From Athripsodes cinereus (lineage: Eukaryota > Arthropoda > Insecta > Trichoptera > Leptoceridae): a DNA stretch of 64,000 nt. Both the position numbers and the translations under genes were made by a program. The DNA is taken from contig OX388318.1 in NCBI GenBank assembly GCA_947579605.1, positions 8,742,001-8,806,000 of the forward strand, written 5' to 3'. This document shows, piece by piece, positions 1 through 10,670 of this stretch. The notes beneath the pieces were generated by a model. It worked only from the letters and a program-made list of their open reading frames with translations. It made no database searches and was not told where the DNA came from. Within the stretch, counting starts at the first letter, position 1. Each line of letters starts with the position of its first letter.

Positions 1-458
1 ATTAAATTTGTAGAAACACTTTTAACGTGTGATTATGCCGACACATCTTTACTCAATTAATTATTTAAATTAATCTGACCATAATGGATTAATAAAATAA
101 ATTACATGTGATAAAATTCAGTTCCAAACCACTTTTATTTTTGCAGAAAAAAATTTCACATGCCAGGGGCGGATCCAGGTTACAGTTACGGCATAGGTAT
201 TTCAATTGATTTTTAGAACCATTACCTACTAAAAGTTTCTAAAAATATATGATAAAATGAATAATATTTATAATTATTGTTTAGCATTACTATCGAGTTT
301 AACTAACGTGCATAACCGCGAAAATGAAACGCCGATACAACCAATGAAATTCTAAAAATCAATTGAAATAAGTGTCTTATATACAAAAACACTTGATATT
401 CGGAAGAAATGCTCACAACTGAATAAATCATTGGTAAATTTCCATTCTGTGTAATCTT
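1..458. other. AT-rich non-coding start of window
   Basis: I see no gene, RNA or recognisable mobile element. The sequence is AT-rich without a clear repeat; short open frames look like chance. Confidence 0.5.
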
Positions 459-620
459 CGGTAAAAAATAGGTCTCCCGCTCTTTTCTGTAAGTTCGTGT
501 GTCCTGTGAAAGTCAGGTGTTCGTAAAACCTCACGGAAAAGTCAATTAACATCTACAATTCAGCGATGAGGCGTGGCACTCATCCTGAATGCCTTGTTTT
601 TTTTATCAGCACTGGGATGA
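459..620 (+). repeat. Family A RTE-derived repeat, 3' end missing
   Basis: Contains the family A internal blocks in sense order: TCTCCCGCTCTTTTCTGTAA, GTGTCCTGTGAAAGTCAGG, TTCAGCGATGAGG and CATCCTGAATG. It ends before the GATATGCCGTGATGG terminus that better copies carry (compare 60732-60985 on the other strand). It has no open frame of note. Confidence 0.6.
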
Positions 621-1165
621 TTACTAATTATTGGTTCTTACCGTTAGTCAATAAAGATTAGCACACGCATAAAATTTTGCACGAGGCATATTTTCTAGCC
701 TTCACTATTTTAAAGCCGCTACTGATGAAAATAAATAAATTTTTAATTTCCAATCTGACCGGATGTTCTGGATAAAAACTAATGTGTTTATTTTTAAAAA
801 CATTTCATCAAATTTTTATTATCATCTGTGTGATTTATTATTCGGTGTTTTATGCGCTGTCGCGACCGATAGAGATTTGATTCAGTAATTCCGACATGGG
901 AAAAACAATTTCATGAATAAATTCTACAGTATGCCTATCTATATATACATAGATATATAAATATTTATATACACACACACTATACTAACTATTATTTTGT
1001 GTCGAAAATGATCCCACGTGGTCAAAGATTGTAAGACGAATTAGTTTTGTTAATTGCAAAGTACTGTATATAGACTTTCCACTTGGTATTTTGAATATTT
1101 AAAACTTCATACAATTAACACTTGTAACATTCTTCTCTAGGAAAAGTTTTTCTTATTTATTATAT
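621..1165. other. Gene-free AT-rich stretch
   Basis: No gene or element recognised. A short low-complexity patch of ATATA/CACACA lies near 940-985. Confidence 0.4.
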
Positions 1166-1240
1166 GCATCCGGTCTTTTGGCTACCCCACTTGTGGGATA
1201 TGCTGTGATGGTTTAGGTGGAGTAGACGTTTTCAAGTATT
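1166..1240 (+). repeat. Family A repeat, 3' terminal fragment
   Basis: Reads GGCTACCCCACTTGTGGGAT followed by ATGCTGTGATGG, the family's 3' terminus in sense orientation. The short inverted block CCCAC/GTGGG is intact. Everything upstream of the 3' end is missing. Confidence 0.65.
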
Positions 1241-1272
1241 GATGATCCATGGTAAGGATGTACTCAAACTTT

Positions 1273-1490
1273 ACTTATTTATTTATTTATTTATTTATTT
1301 ATTTTATCATCCCTAGGTCCAACCGGACACTTGGAATCGTCAGTCAAAATAACAATTAGTACATGTACATATCAAAAGCATAAAATTATTCAGCAAGACG
1401 TCAGAGAACAATAATTGGTAAAATTTATTTCAAAATCAATGCTGATCAGAGTGTAAATGGCTCCGAACAGCATTTCGTCAATTTATCTAA
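1273..1490 (-). mobile_element. LINE 3' terminal fragment with (AAAT)n tail
   Basis: On the minus strand the segment ends in seven or more tandem AAAT units (1273-1304). The block GACGATTCCAAGTGTCC recurs near 12620 and 17610 in other LINE copies. At 1465-1480 a remnant of the ORF end (ATTGACGAAATGCTG) matches the ORF2 end of the 16.5-kb copy. The distance from ORF end to tail is shorter than in the other copies, so this is either a separate, strongly 5'-truncated insertion or a deleted tail of the neighbouring LINE. Confidence 0.6.
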
Positions 1491-1745
1491 ATAAAACAAA
1501 TAATATAACATTGGCAAAACAGTATGATGAATAGGTGGAATCGAATGCTGGGCTAAGTGTAAAAGTTTTAGGCCAGCATTCACGTCGATGATTTTTATAT
1601 GAGATATAATATTATAAATACAGTGAAGCAACCGAGACAACCAGAGGAATCACCGCGAACAATATAAATGTGCGAATGTGCTCGCATTAAGATAACGATA
1701 ATAAGCAGGTATATTACTATATTACAAAGATAATATAGATCCACG

Positions 1746-2168
1746 CTAAACAGGATCTCTAGCCCCGGTTAGCATTTCGTCAATAGTATAAAATTCTTTA
1801 CCTACGAGATGCTTCTTCACCTCCCTTCGAAACACCGCAGGCTCCAGATGTTTCAAATCGTCAGGCAGAACGTTAAATTGGCGCACACTCAAACACACAA
1901 AACTTTTTGACATTTTAGCCAATCTGTGCTCTATGGGCCGAACGCGGCCACCTGCGCGAGTATTATAGTCGTGTGCATCTGAGTTTAGTGGGGTATTTGA
2001 AAGATTTGACTGTGCATAACATAGACACTCGTATATGAGCATACCAGGTAAGGTGATAATCCCCAGCCCTTTGAAAATGCTACGACAGGTCTCCCTGGGC
2101 TTCATGTTAAGCAACGTTCTGATTGCCCGCTTTTGGAGGATAAATATTCGTCTCCAATCGGCACCCGA
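1746..2168 (-). pseudogene. LINE ORF2 C-terminal piece (post-RT region)
   Basis: About 140 codons ending in TAG. Visible family landmarks are GADWRRIFILQKRAIR, the NTPLNSD and YNTR blocks, RPIEHRLAKMSKSF and a final LVGKEFYTIDEML, all shared with the copy at 16552-17418. This is the thumb/C-terminal region that follows the RT domain in Jockey/CR1-type ORF2 proteins. A longer open frame reaching 2390 exists only because the inserted transposon end happens to lack stops; its apparent start codon and first ~71 residues are transposon sequence and should not be treated as a gene. Confidence 0.85.
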
Positions 2169-2176
2169 ACCCCAAA
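2169..2176. other. 8-bp target-site duplication, left copy
   Basis: ACCCCAAA lies directly before the transposon end CAGTGG and is repeated exactly at 4806-4813 directly after CCACTG. Confidence 0.92.
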
Positions 2177-2942
2177 CAGTGGCGTAGCTAGGGGGGGGCA
2201 GGGGGGGACATATGTCCCCGGGCGCCGCATTAGGGGGCGCCAAAATGAGTATTAAAACTATTTTTTTAATTTTATTTTGGTGTAAACAAATGTATCCCAA
2301 ATACGTTTGCAAGATTGATTTTTGGAGCCCCACAAATATCTTCATTACAAACCAGTTGGCAAACACAATTTTGGCGCCCCCATTGACCATTAAGGGGCGC
2401 CATTCTACTCATTAACAAAATTACACATCCACAATACAGGATTGCTGATGGCGTTTTTTTTATAACAAAGATCAGTTCGGGTTCAAATATTATTCTTCAT
2501 AACTGAAAGTGGCATCTGGTTTTAAATATTAAACAGTTTGGATAATTTCGAGTCGAATATAGGATTTTACGAGAGTGCAAAGAAAATAGTATAATACCTA
2601 CTTCACATTAGTTGAAAAGAGATAAATTTGTCATTAGATGTAAATGTAGCAAGTAAGTTGTTGTTTTAAATAATATTTGAAATCTAGCAAATTTTTCGGT
2701 AATTATATTTTATTTTACTTGCAAAAAAACACCAATGGAAAACTCGGTAAATTTCTCGAAGTGGAGAATTTTGGAGAATTATGGTGTATTTTGAGACAAA
2801 TACAATAAATTGGTAATACAATTTTTATTGTTCATTTTTACAATACGGATATGGTAATGGGTTACAATAATATACTTAAAAGACTAGTTTTTAAAAGGAA
2901 CAAAAGAAAATTGATGTTTTGATTTTAAGTAAAGTTCATTGT

Positions 2943-3248
2943 TCACTTATTAGTTACTAGTTTTTGTAACCCGGCATCGCTCGGGTTGAAATAAACAGAT
3001 AACCGACACATACATGAGTTATTGAAAAAAATACAGCAACTTTTACGTGAAAAAAAGTAGTAAAACCTCTTCCCAATGAAAAACTTGAAGTTTGACACCC
3101 CACATGCCCATTTAAAAAATGGTAGGTACCTACATGGAAAAAGTATTAAAAACCTCTGATTTGGGCCCAAATCAGCACCATGAAGTTTTGGACCGATCAG
3201 GTTGTCAGGTATTGGGAGAAAGGTTATAATATTTTTGGGAAGGGTCAT
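2943..3248. other. Interior of the hAT element, origin unknown
   Basis: A short stem AACCCG/CGGGTT with loop GCATCGCT sits at about 2969-2990. The 101-codon minus-strand frame over this part has no recognised motif and I regard it as chance. Confidence 0.3.
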
Positions 3249-3250
3249 TC

Positions 3251-4481
3251 CGTGTCAATTCAACACAATTTTGGGTGATTTTTAGATTTGATGTCTCAGA
3301 TTTTCATGATTTTTTTTTATGCAGCAATATATCATAGACTTATGAAAAATACCAGATTTCGGCTATGTATCACAATTATTTTTGAAGTTGTTTATTTTTA
3401 AAATTTCAATTTTTATGAAAAAATTTCATGTCTTGGCACCTTTGGATACCTATAGATTGACAACCAGTGATGATAAAAACCTGGGAGAGATCTCGTTCTA
3501 AAGCTGTTGAATGGGGCTTTAATGTGATGGGCCACAGGATAGGGGTAAATGTTTAAAAAAAAAATCAAAAAGTGGCAATTTTATAAATTCCAAAGAAACT
3601 TTCAAAAATAGTTTGTAATGTTTTTATATAAAGATATATATCAAAATTCTATTATGGGATCTCAACGGGATCAGGAGATACAGGGTTTCAGAAATGCATG
3701 TATCGTGATATTGCGTGTTTTGACACCTTTGGATGCGTATACTCTGGCAAAATATAATGATGATATAAACCTGGGAGTGGTCTTATTTTAAAGCTGTTGA
3801 ATGGGTTAGCTATGATATGAATAAAGCTATGATATGCCACAAGATAGGGGTTAAGATTTAAAAAAAAAATCAATAAGTGGGCATTTTAAAATTCCAAAAA
3901 ATGCTAAAAAAATGTTTATGATGTCTTAATACATATAGCAAAATTTTATCATGGGATCTCAATGGGATCAGGAGATACAGGACGTCCGAAATGCATGCAT
4001 CCTGAAATACATGCAATTTCACGATGCATGCATTTCTGAAGCCCTGTATCTCCTGATATCATTGAGATCCCATAATAGAATTTTGGTATATGTAGGTATA
4101 AAGACATTATAAACTATTTTGGAAAAATTTTTGGATTTTTTAAAATTGTCACTTTTTGAAAATTTTATTTTAAATATTTTTTTAAACCGCTACCCCTATC
4201 CTGTGACACATCAAATTAAAGCCCCAAACATTCAACAGCTTTAAAACGAGACCTTTCCCAGGTTTACATCATCACTGGTTGCCAGTCTATAGGCATCCAA
4301 AGGTGCCAAGACATGAGATTTTTTCATAAAAATTGAGATTTTTAAAAATTAATAACATAAAAAATAATTGTGCTACATAACTGAAATTTGGTATTTTTTC
4401 ATAATTCTATGATATATTGCTGCATTAAAAATCATGAAAATCTGAGACATCAAGTCTGAATCAGTGTGTTGATTTGACACG
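3251..4481. repeat. Long imperfect inverted repeat with a duplicated inner block
   Basis: The left arm (about 3251-3707) is the reverse complement of the right arm (about 4020-4481), with scattered mismatches and small indels. Matching landmarks are GATGTCTCAGATTTTCATGA, GCAGCAATATATCATAGA and CAGGAGATACAGGG. Between the arms, 3717-4002 is a diverged direct copy of left-arm sequence 3431-3705 (shared: GACACCTTTGGAT, GGGATCTCAATGGGATCAGG, GAAATGCATGCATC). The order is therefore A, A', then A reversed. A transcript of either strand could form a ~450-bp stem. It may be a foldback element nested in the hAT element, but no clean target duplication is visible. Confidence 0.85.
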
Positions 4482-4805
4482 CAATAACTTGAAAATTTAT
4501 TAATTGTGTCGGTGCACACGTAGTAGAATTCCATAATAATGCAATTTGAAAATTATGGAGAGAAATTTCTCTTCTATCAGAGGAGAAATTCTCGGAGAAA
4601 TTTCTCGGGAACGAGAAATTGCTTTTGAGAATTTTCTCTACTCACATCACTATTAGTCTGTATTCTATTTCATTAAAATACCAGATTGATGCTTCGGAAA
4701 TTAACCATAAAATCGTAAATTTTCAAAATTTTCTTGGGGGCTCCGAGAAGGGGCGCAGACTTTGTGCCATGTCCCCGGGCGCAGATAACCCTAGCTACGC
4801 CACTG

Positions 4806-4813
4806 ACCCCAAA
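4806..4813. other. 8-bp target-site duplication, right copy
   Basis: ACCCCAAA, identical to 2169-2176. Confidence 0.92.
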
Positions 4814-5390
4814 ACATTACTCCGTAGCTCATAATGCTATGGAAGTATGCAAAATAAACTGTTTTTGCTGCTTCAAATCCGCAAGATTCTTTTATTTTCC
4901 TAATTGCGTAAATAGATGAACTTAACCTCTTACATAATTCCTCTATATGTGACGACCATTGCAATCGCCTATCGATCGTTACACCCAGAAACCTACATAG
5001 AACTACTACCTCCAGTCCCTTTTCAGAGAGCGCCGTAACAACCGTATCTGGATTCGCAGTTTGTCTCAAGGAGAAATGAATAGCATTCGTTTTGGTCACA
5101 TTTAAAACAAAATTGTTGTCGCTGAACCACGCCTCCACATCATTCAATGTCTTTAAAATATTCTTAGTAGTTTCATCTTTATTGTTTTCATCTCTAATTA
5201 ACAATGAAGTGTCATCAGCAAACATTACAATGTGGTTATTTTCAGTTATGCAATTAGGCAAGTCATTTATATAAACAAGAAATAGTAGAGGGCCCAGGAT
5301 TGATCCTTGTGGGACTCCACAATCCACCTTGGCCATGTCTGATCTACTGCTATTAATTTCAACAATTTGTTGTCTATGTTCTAGATAAGA
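4806..5390 (-). pseudogene. LINE reverse-transcriptase domain, partial
   Basis: 195 codons without a stop. The RT motifs VPQGSILGPLLF (RT block 4) and FADDTSLL (catalytic box with the paired aspartates) are intact, followed by FSLRQ, FLGVTIDRRLQW and MSYGVMFWG. The residues before VPQGS (SYLEHRQQIVEIN) correspond to RT block 3, which marks how far the 5' truncation reached. The frame continues at 2168 beyond the inserted transposon. Class: Jockey/CR1-like, judged from the motif style and the C-terminal region. Confidence 0.88.
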
Positions 5391-5627
5391 CTACTACTAG
5401 GAGGTAATTGCCCATTTTGTACTATTTTTTTCATCCTTTAGGACCTTTAGAAAAAAAAACTAGTGAACGATGTTATTTGTTTCCACTTAAAGTTTTTGAA
5501 TTGTTTCCGAATCTATATCAGAAGTAAAAACTAGTATCATGAACTTCCACCGAGAATGATCTGTCGGTAAGTTGAATTGTGCCAACAATGTGTACGCTAT
5601 TACTTGAATACAAAATCCGATAGTTAA

Positions 5628-5815
5628 AAATTATAATTACGAATGTATGGAGTCAAAAAACTTTACTAACAATTAGCACATAGGTTGTACGTCAATAGAT
5701 TATATTAGATAGATTATTCAAATATTGCGCTTGAGAATGACAGGGTATATGTATAATAATTTTTAGTGGTATTAGTAAAGTTTTTTGACTGCAAACATTT
5801 GTAATTATGTTTAGA
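5628..5815. mobile_element. Small inverted-repeat element (MITE-like)
   Basis: Arms of about 40 bp face each other: GAGTCAAAAAACTTTACTAA at left and its near-complement TTAGTAAAGTTTTTTGACTG at right, with flanking ATAATTAC/GTAATTAT also matching. The inner ~105 bp are unrelated. No transposase and no certain target duplication are visible, so the superfamily is open. Confidence 0.65.
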
Positions 5816-6394
5816 AACTACCACAACGTTATCGCCAAATTAATAAATAATAAAAATGATTATAACTAATTTCGAGGTGAGAACGTTTTTGAGATCCAAG
5901 GGTTAGAGCAAAGATCAAGTAAGTATTATTACTTACTCTATGGGTTAGAGGTATTTCTGTGTAATTTTATCAGTAAGGCAATTCATTCGTTCAGGAATAA
6001 TAGTGAAGCTATACGAGTATGTATAAATGTAGTGTATACCTAGGTAGGTAGAATATGAAGCGGCTTACAAAGTTGTATACAAAGAGAGTAGCGTCGGACG
6101 TGACCATTAACGCCTTGTTATTAAACTTATCAGCTGTGTGTATAGGTACATTGTGTACCTAGTTACTTTGAATCAAATAACATAATACTCATTTGTCTAA
6201 AACAATATATTGTTTATTTGTATAACCGGGAATTACAAAAAAGACACAAATACTCAGAATAGCTCCCACTCTTATATTATGATATCACTCGACACGCTGG
6301 GGTTAGCTGGATGCAGACGGCGCGGCGCAGGATCGAATGGTGTGGAAGGAAATGGAAAAGGCTTTCGTCCAGGAGTAGGCAAGAGAAAAAGAAG

Positions 6395-6470
6395 AATAGA
6401 AGAAAGTTAGTCCATTGGATATCTCATTTGTGAGAGATGCTGTGATGGTATAGATAGGATAGATATTATT
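6395..6470 (+). repeat. Family A repeat, degenerate 3' end
   Basis: GATATCTCATTTGTGAGAGA then TGCTGTGATGGTATAGATAG: the family 3' terminus with a short GATA-like tail, upstream part lost. Confidence 0.5.
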
Positions 6471-8631
6471 TAAATGCCTGTATAACTAAGTAACCTATAC
6501 CATGTAGGTACCTACATATTATGGAGTTCAAGATTATGCATTGGTTCCAATTATTGTAGGATCAATATGTGAGACTAGTATTCTAATAATAGTGTATACC
6601 TACTATAAAATACTTACTTTGTATTGCTATAAATAATAACATTATAAAGTGCAGGATTAATATGGTATAGGTAATAATGGGATGTAATATAATTAACTGA
6701 TGGTAACACTGCAATAGCAATTCAGACAACATTATTATTAGCTAACAGTCATTTCATTATTGTGCGATTTGAATGTAATATTTTATTATTATCATCGGAG
6801 CTGTGTATTAAATCCTTAATCCTTTAATTGTTAACTAACGAAATTCAAGAAGTGTTTAATTTTTACAAAGTAGTCGTTAACCTCTGCTTAAAATTATTTC
6901 CGTTAAATTTAGTCTGATTCTGTTGTGAAATACTGTCTTATTGCATGCTGTTCTCCTGGAGAAGATGTGTGCATAGCTAAAAAAGTAGAAGTAATGCTCT
7001 TGGGACGAGATCATTACTAACCAGAGGTGAGGATTATATATGTAAGTATACAAAAGTTATCGTAACCGTGTAACTGCAGTTAATATTATATTTTGAACAC
7101 AAGCAGGTGCATGCCATATTAACGGATAAAGAAACTTAGTAATGAAGAAGTTTTTTTTCCGTTAACAGATGAACGAATAACAATGTTAATTTTTTTAATC
7201 AACTGTGCCAACTTTAATTGTTATTATACTGAACTTTTTTGTATTAAACGTAAAGGAGCATAATAAAGTTACATCGGTCTCATAAAATGTTATCCTGTAC
7301 AGAGATTGCGATAAGGTATTATGGCCTTTATGAACAATTAAGTGAGGAAAGTTTAAAAAATGTACTCAACAACCTAGGTATATACGTTAATGAATCATTT
7401 AGCAATTCAATAAATTCTACCATCGTGATGAAGTAGGTACCTAAATACTGAAATCTGTCTTCATTAAAATTGGTATCTTGATTGTGCAAATTATGAAAGT
7501 GCCTATATTACAGTTGCATAATATATAGGGATTAGGGATTAGTTTTGGGTAGATGGCGCTCTTGTAGCTGACTGAACCCATAACTACTCCAATTTTTTAA
7601 TTAAATATAATAGTTTATCAATTAAGTTCTTATTTTATTTTTATTTTCCGACCAAAATTAAGTGTTTTTTATTTTATAGTTTTGTTTTTTGTGTTTGTTT
7701 CTTAAAATTAAGTGATACATTTTAATAAAATTAAATCTAATACCTGAAATTTGTGACAATAAAAATAGTTTGTATGATTTGTATTTTAAAAATAAATAAA
7801 AGTGACAAAGAATATTGTAAATGCGCTCTTGAAGTGATTTCATTACAAAAACAGCGCAATATAAGTGATCCGATAATAATAGGGATCTAGTTTCATGGTC
7901 TTCTTTTTTATTATTGTTCGTATGTACGTACACATCTTCATAGTTGCGAAGTATACGGAAAGGATTGAGTACCACTATACACTTCTACCTTTGCACACAA
8001 CACCGTATTCAGGGTAAAGCAGGTCAAAAAGTGGAAGCTTCCCCTGGAAGTTCCAAAATGGTGTTGAAGTATGGAAAAATAGTGTTTAATCGGACAGTAG
8101 GTACTTTCGAAGTCAGACCCAACTTATTTTACAATTAATCAAACGCATCGCGTAACTATAACATACATACACTGTATAAAATCTATTTCAATTTTGTATC
8201 TCTCCTCCTCGACGCAAAATTTTCCAAAAGTGCCCAGTTTAAAATTGAATTGATATAAATAATTATTCATTATTTTATGCAAACTTTATCATATTCTTAG
8301 TTGATACGTACCATTGATGCTATAAAACTGTAAAATATTTAATTGTGCAATGAATAATAATATGCAATTTATGATCAATTACTGTAACATTGTGTTTTTA
8401 ATTTGACGGGATGCATTCCAAATAATCTTTTTGATAATAAATTATTTTTTTGATATTTATTTTTGGTAGGTATTGAAATGTATTTTTTATTGTTTAACCT
8501 ACTTTAAAAATTATTTTACGATGAGAAGATTCGGTTTACCAGTAGTAAAGTTATTTACATTTTAAATATTAAATCTTTACGTAATAAAAGAAAGCAGAAA
8601 TTTTATGGATTTTTGTTTACACGGAATATTT
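6471..8631. other. Gene-free AT-rich stretch
   Basis: About 2.1 kb without a recognisable gene or element. The 105-codon minus-strand frame near 7658-7975 and the 64-codon frame near 7944-8138 have no motif and low-complexity composition; I treat both as chance. Confidence 0.4.
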
Positions 8632-9170
8632 ATTCAACCATGGTGGGCTTAAGAAGGTATAATTAATGTACCTACTTATTATTCAACCATGGTGGGCTCA
8701 AGTAGGTATACTTAATGTACCTACATATTATTCAACCATGGTGGGCTCAAGAAGGTATACTTAATGTACCTACTTATTATTCAACCATGGTGGGCTCAAG
8801 AAGGTATACTTAATGTACCTACATATTATTCAACCATGGTGGGCTCAAGAAGGTATACTTAATGTACCTACTTATTATTCAACCATGGTGGGCTAAAGAA
8901 GGTATACTTAATGTACCTACTTATTATTCAACCATGGTGGGCTAAAGAAGGTATACTTAATGTACCTACTTATTATTCAACCATGGTGGGCTCAAGAAGG
9001 TATACTTAATGTACCTACTTATTATTCAACCATGGTGGGCTCAAGAAGGTATACTTAATGTACCTACTTATTATTCAACCATGGTGGGCTAAAGAAGGTA
9101 TACTTAATGTACCTACTTATTATTCAACCATGGTGGGCTCAAGAATGTATACTTAATGTACCTACTTATT
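8632..9170 (+). repeat. Tandem array, 11 units of exactly 49 bp
   Basis: Units begin with ATTCAACCATGGTGGGCT at 8632, 8681, 8730, 8779, 8828, 8877, 8926, 8975, 9024, 9073 and 9122; every spacing is 49 bp, so there are no indels. Each unit contains CCATGG and the block AAGGTATACTTAATGTACCT. Variants are few: units 6, 7 and 10 share CTAAAG for CTCAAG, units 2 and 4 share TACATA for TACTTA, and the first and last units carry private changes, as expected for an array that grows by unequal exchange inside. It is a minisatellite; no open frame is maintained. Confidence 0.97.
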
Positions 9171-9473
9171 TTTGCTTGGAGGGGGTCTATCCAAATGTAA
9201 AGTCGGTTCAACTCAAAAGTCATAATTGAATATAATCAAATAGTCTGATATTATTGTACAATATTTAGGTGTGGTTTACGTGTCTAAATACTTGAAGGGT
9301 AGGTACTCTAGAATTTATCAATTCTGGGAAATGACACTCTCATGTCATAATATAAAATATAAATAAATAAATTGATAGAGAATCACGAATACAATATGTA
9401 CCGATACCCACATCGAAAATGTAAAACCCAATATAATTATCAATAATATTTATATAGTAAAAGGTGCTAAGGC

Positions 9474-9562
9474 CTAAGATCCGCTGCCTGCATAAAATCC
9501 AGAGGAAATCCATTCCAGAAGTTCGGTCTCACCACAAAAAAGGCTCTATCCCTGTAAAATAG
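9474..9562 (-). pseudogene. LINE ORF2 C-terminus fragment
   Basis: The minus-strand frame reads FYRDRAFFVVRPNFWNGFPL and ends in TAG at 9474-9476. The pattern of an aromatic/small run followed by W-N-x-x-P-L is typical of Jockey/CR1-type ORF2 C-termini. Only about 29 codons survive. Confidence 0.55.
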
Positions 9563-10159
9563 CTGCCATCATAACAGTGATTTGTGAAAGAGGATAATAG
9601 GTACCTATTTTTAACAAAAGAAAATAATATAATTTGTCTGGAAGTTATTTTTCACAACGAATTTCTGTTGGGCATATCCACGTACCTACTATGTATGTAT
9701 TTAACGAAGTCGTTTCTTGAACCGCAGCTAAAGGTATTCGTTTATTTATCTCCAGAAGAACCAAATTACAAAACAACTAAAACATTTTATATTCAGTTTA
9801 ATTAAACTATTTTTATCAATAAATATACCTATAATTTATTTGAAAGATGTCAGATAAAGGTGAATCTCCCAGTGTAACCAATAGATGGCACTATCCCTAT
9901 ATACTCCTTATGTACTAAAACTTTCATAAACGTTCAACAGAGGGACCGCTATTAATTCAGTAATAATAACAAAATTAAATATGTTATGTACGATATGCTT
10001 GTATGATATCGTATCCATTTCGTTATAATAAGAGTTATAAATACTAGGTATATAAAGAAGTCTGAAATTTATTTATTACTCCTACAAAACAATAATTATC
10101 GTACACGACTTTGAGTTTCAGTGTGAGGCAGGTCAATATATTTGACGTTCTCAACATGT
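9563..10159. other. AT-rich spacer before tRNA-Ala
   Basis: No gene supported. The 73-codon plus-strand frame at 9584-9805 has no recognisable domain. Confidence 0.35.
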
Positions 10160-10231
10160 GGGGATGTAGCTCAGTGGTAGAGCGTTCGCTTTGCATGTGA
10201 AAGGCCCCGGGTTCGATCCCCGGCATCTCCA
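10160..10231 (+). tRNA. tRNA-Ala(UGC): tRNA-Ala (anticodon TGC)
   Basis: A 72-nt intronless tRNA. The acceptor stem GGGGATG/CATCTCC pairs fully with one G-T pair. The D arm is GCTC...GAGC; the anticodon arm TTCGC-TTTGCAT-GTGAA places TGC in the loop; the T arm is CCGGG-TTCGATC-CCCGG. The discriminator base is A. The internal Pol III B box (GGTTCGATCCC) is intact and T runs follow at 10236-10240 and 10244-10253. The identity rests on the anticodon and the overall match to metazoan tRNA-Ala. It looks functional; no polyA or target duplication suggests a retrocopy. Open frames across it on the other strand are not genes. Confidence 0.96.
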
Positions 10232-10235
10232 AATG

Positions 10236-10253
10236 TTTTTGTGTTTTTTTTTT
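10236..10253 (+). terminator. Pol III terminator of tRNA-Ala
   Basis: TTTTT at 10236-10240, five bases after the tRNA 3' end, followed by a second run of ten T. Runs of four or more T end Pol III transcription. Confidence 0.85.
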
Positions 10254-10573
10254 CTTCATTTCTATACCTTTCTTACTATTGATATTTTTTTCACTGAACA
10301 TGGAATAAATGCATAAAATTCGGCTATTCGACATAATTGCTATGCAAGTCAAGTGTTAAGATAACATATTTAGTGCTAAATGTATTAAGGTTATGAACTT
10401 TAAATAACTAAGTAGGTAGGTAATATACCAAGTAAAAAATATTTTTGCTTCTTCAGTTTAATGCGGGGGCCTCTACTGTAGGGTGTCGTCGATATTTTCT
10501 GCCGTTTTTTAATAGGGTATTGACGGAAATATAAAACTTATTATTATAATAAACTTTTAATTATCTATAAATC

Positions 10574-10670
10574 CCAGACTCCTCTTTCACGACAAAAGCT
10601 TTTAGTTTACCGTGAATGACGTATAAAGTCGTATTTAGGTTTATAACAAAACCCAGATACATTTTTTTTT
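10574..10670 (+). repeat. Family B SINE, 3' fragment
   Basis: CTCCTCTTTCACGACAAAAG, CTTTTAGTTTACCGTGAAT and GGTTTATAACAAAACCCAGA match the body and tail of family B; the tRNA-related head is missing. It ends in a T-rich tract. Confidence 0.75.

Larger units (their letters stand above)
2177..4805. mobile_element. Non-autonomous hAT-type DNA transposon (2629 bp)
   Basis: The ends form a perfect 17-bp terminal inverted repeat, CAGTGGCGTAGCTAGGG. Both sides carry the 8-bp duplication ACCCCAAA; 8 bp is the usual duplication size of hAT elements (P elements also make 8 bp). Subterminal GC-rich blocks (TGTCCCCGGGCGC on both sides, GGGGCGCC near 2230 and 2395) stand out from the AT-rich interior. 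No transposase frame is visible, so movement would need enzyme supplied in trans. The interior contains a long inverted repeat (3251-4481). It interrupts a LINE ORF. Confidence 0.9.
1746..5390 (-). mobile_element. 5'-truncated Jockey/CR1-like LINE, split by a hAT element
   Basis: Two pieces of one reverse-transcriptase ORF lie on the minus strand at 5390-4806 and 2168-1746. Between them sits a 2629-bp DNA transposon flanked by the 8-bp duplication ACCCCAAA. Ignoring the transposon and one copy of the duplication, the frame is preserved, giving 335 stop-free codons ending in TAG at 1746-1748. The 5' limit is about 5390, where three TAG codons adjoin RT-like sequence. The endonuclease, ORF1 and N-terminal RT parts are missing, so the copy is dead on arrival, as is usual for 5'-truncated LINE insertions. 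Confidence 0.88.

Noticed and set aside
1746..2390. 214-codon minus-strand open frame as one protein
   Set aside because: It is a chance fusion: residues 1-71 come from the end of the inserted transposon and the rest is the LINE ORF.
2943..3248. 101-codon frame inside the hAT element as a transposase
   Set aside because: No transposase motif (no DDE or hAT dimerisation pattern) and AT-biased composition.
8632..9170. CRISPR array
   Set aside because: Units are contiguous 49-mers with no unique spacers, and the genome is eukaryotic.
10044..10352. 102-codon minus-strand frame
   Set aside because: It crosses the tRNA-Ala gene on the opposite strand; the central residues are just antisense tRNA.
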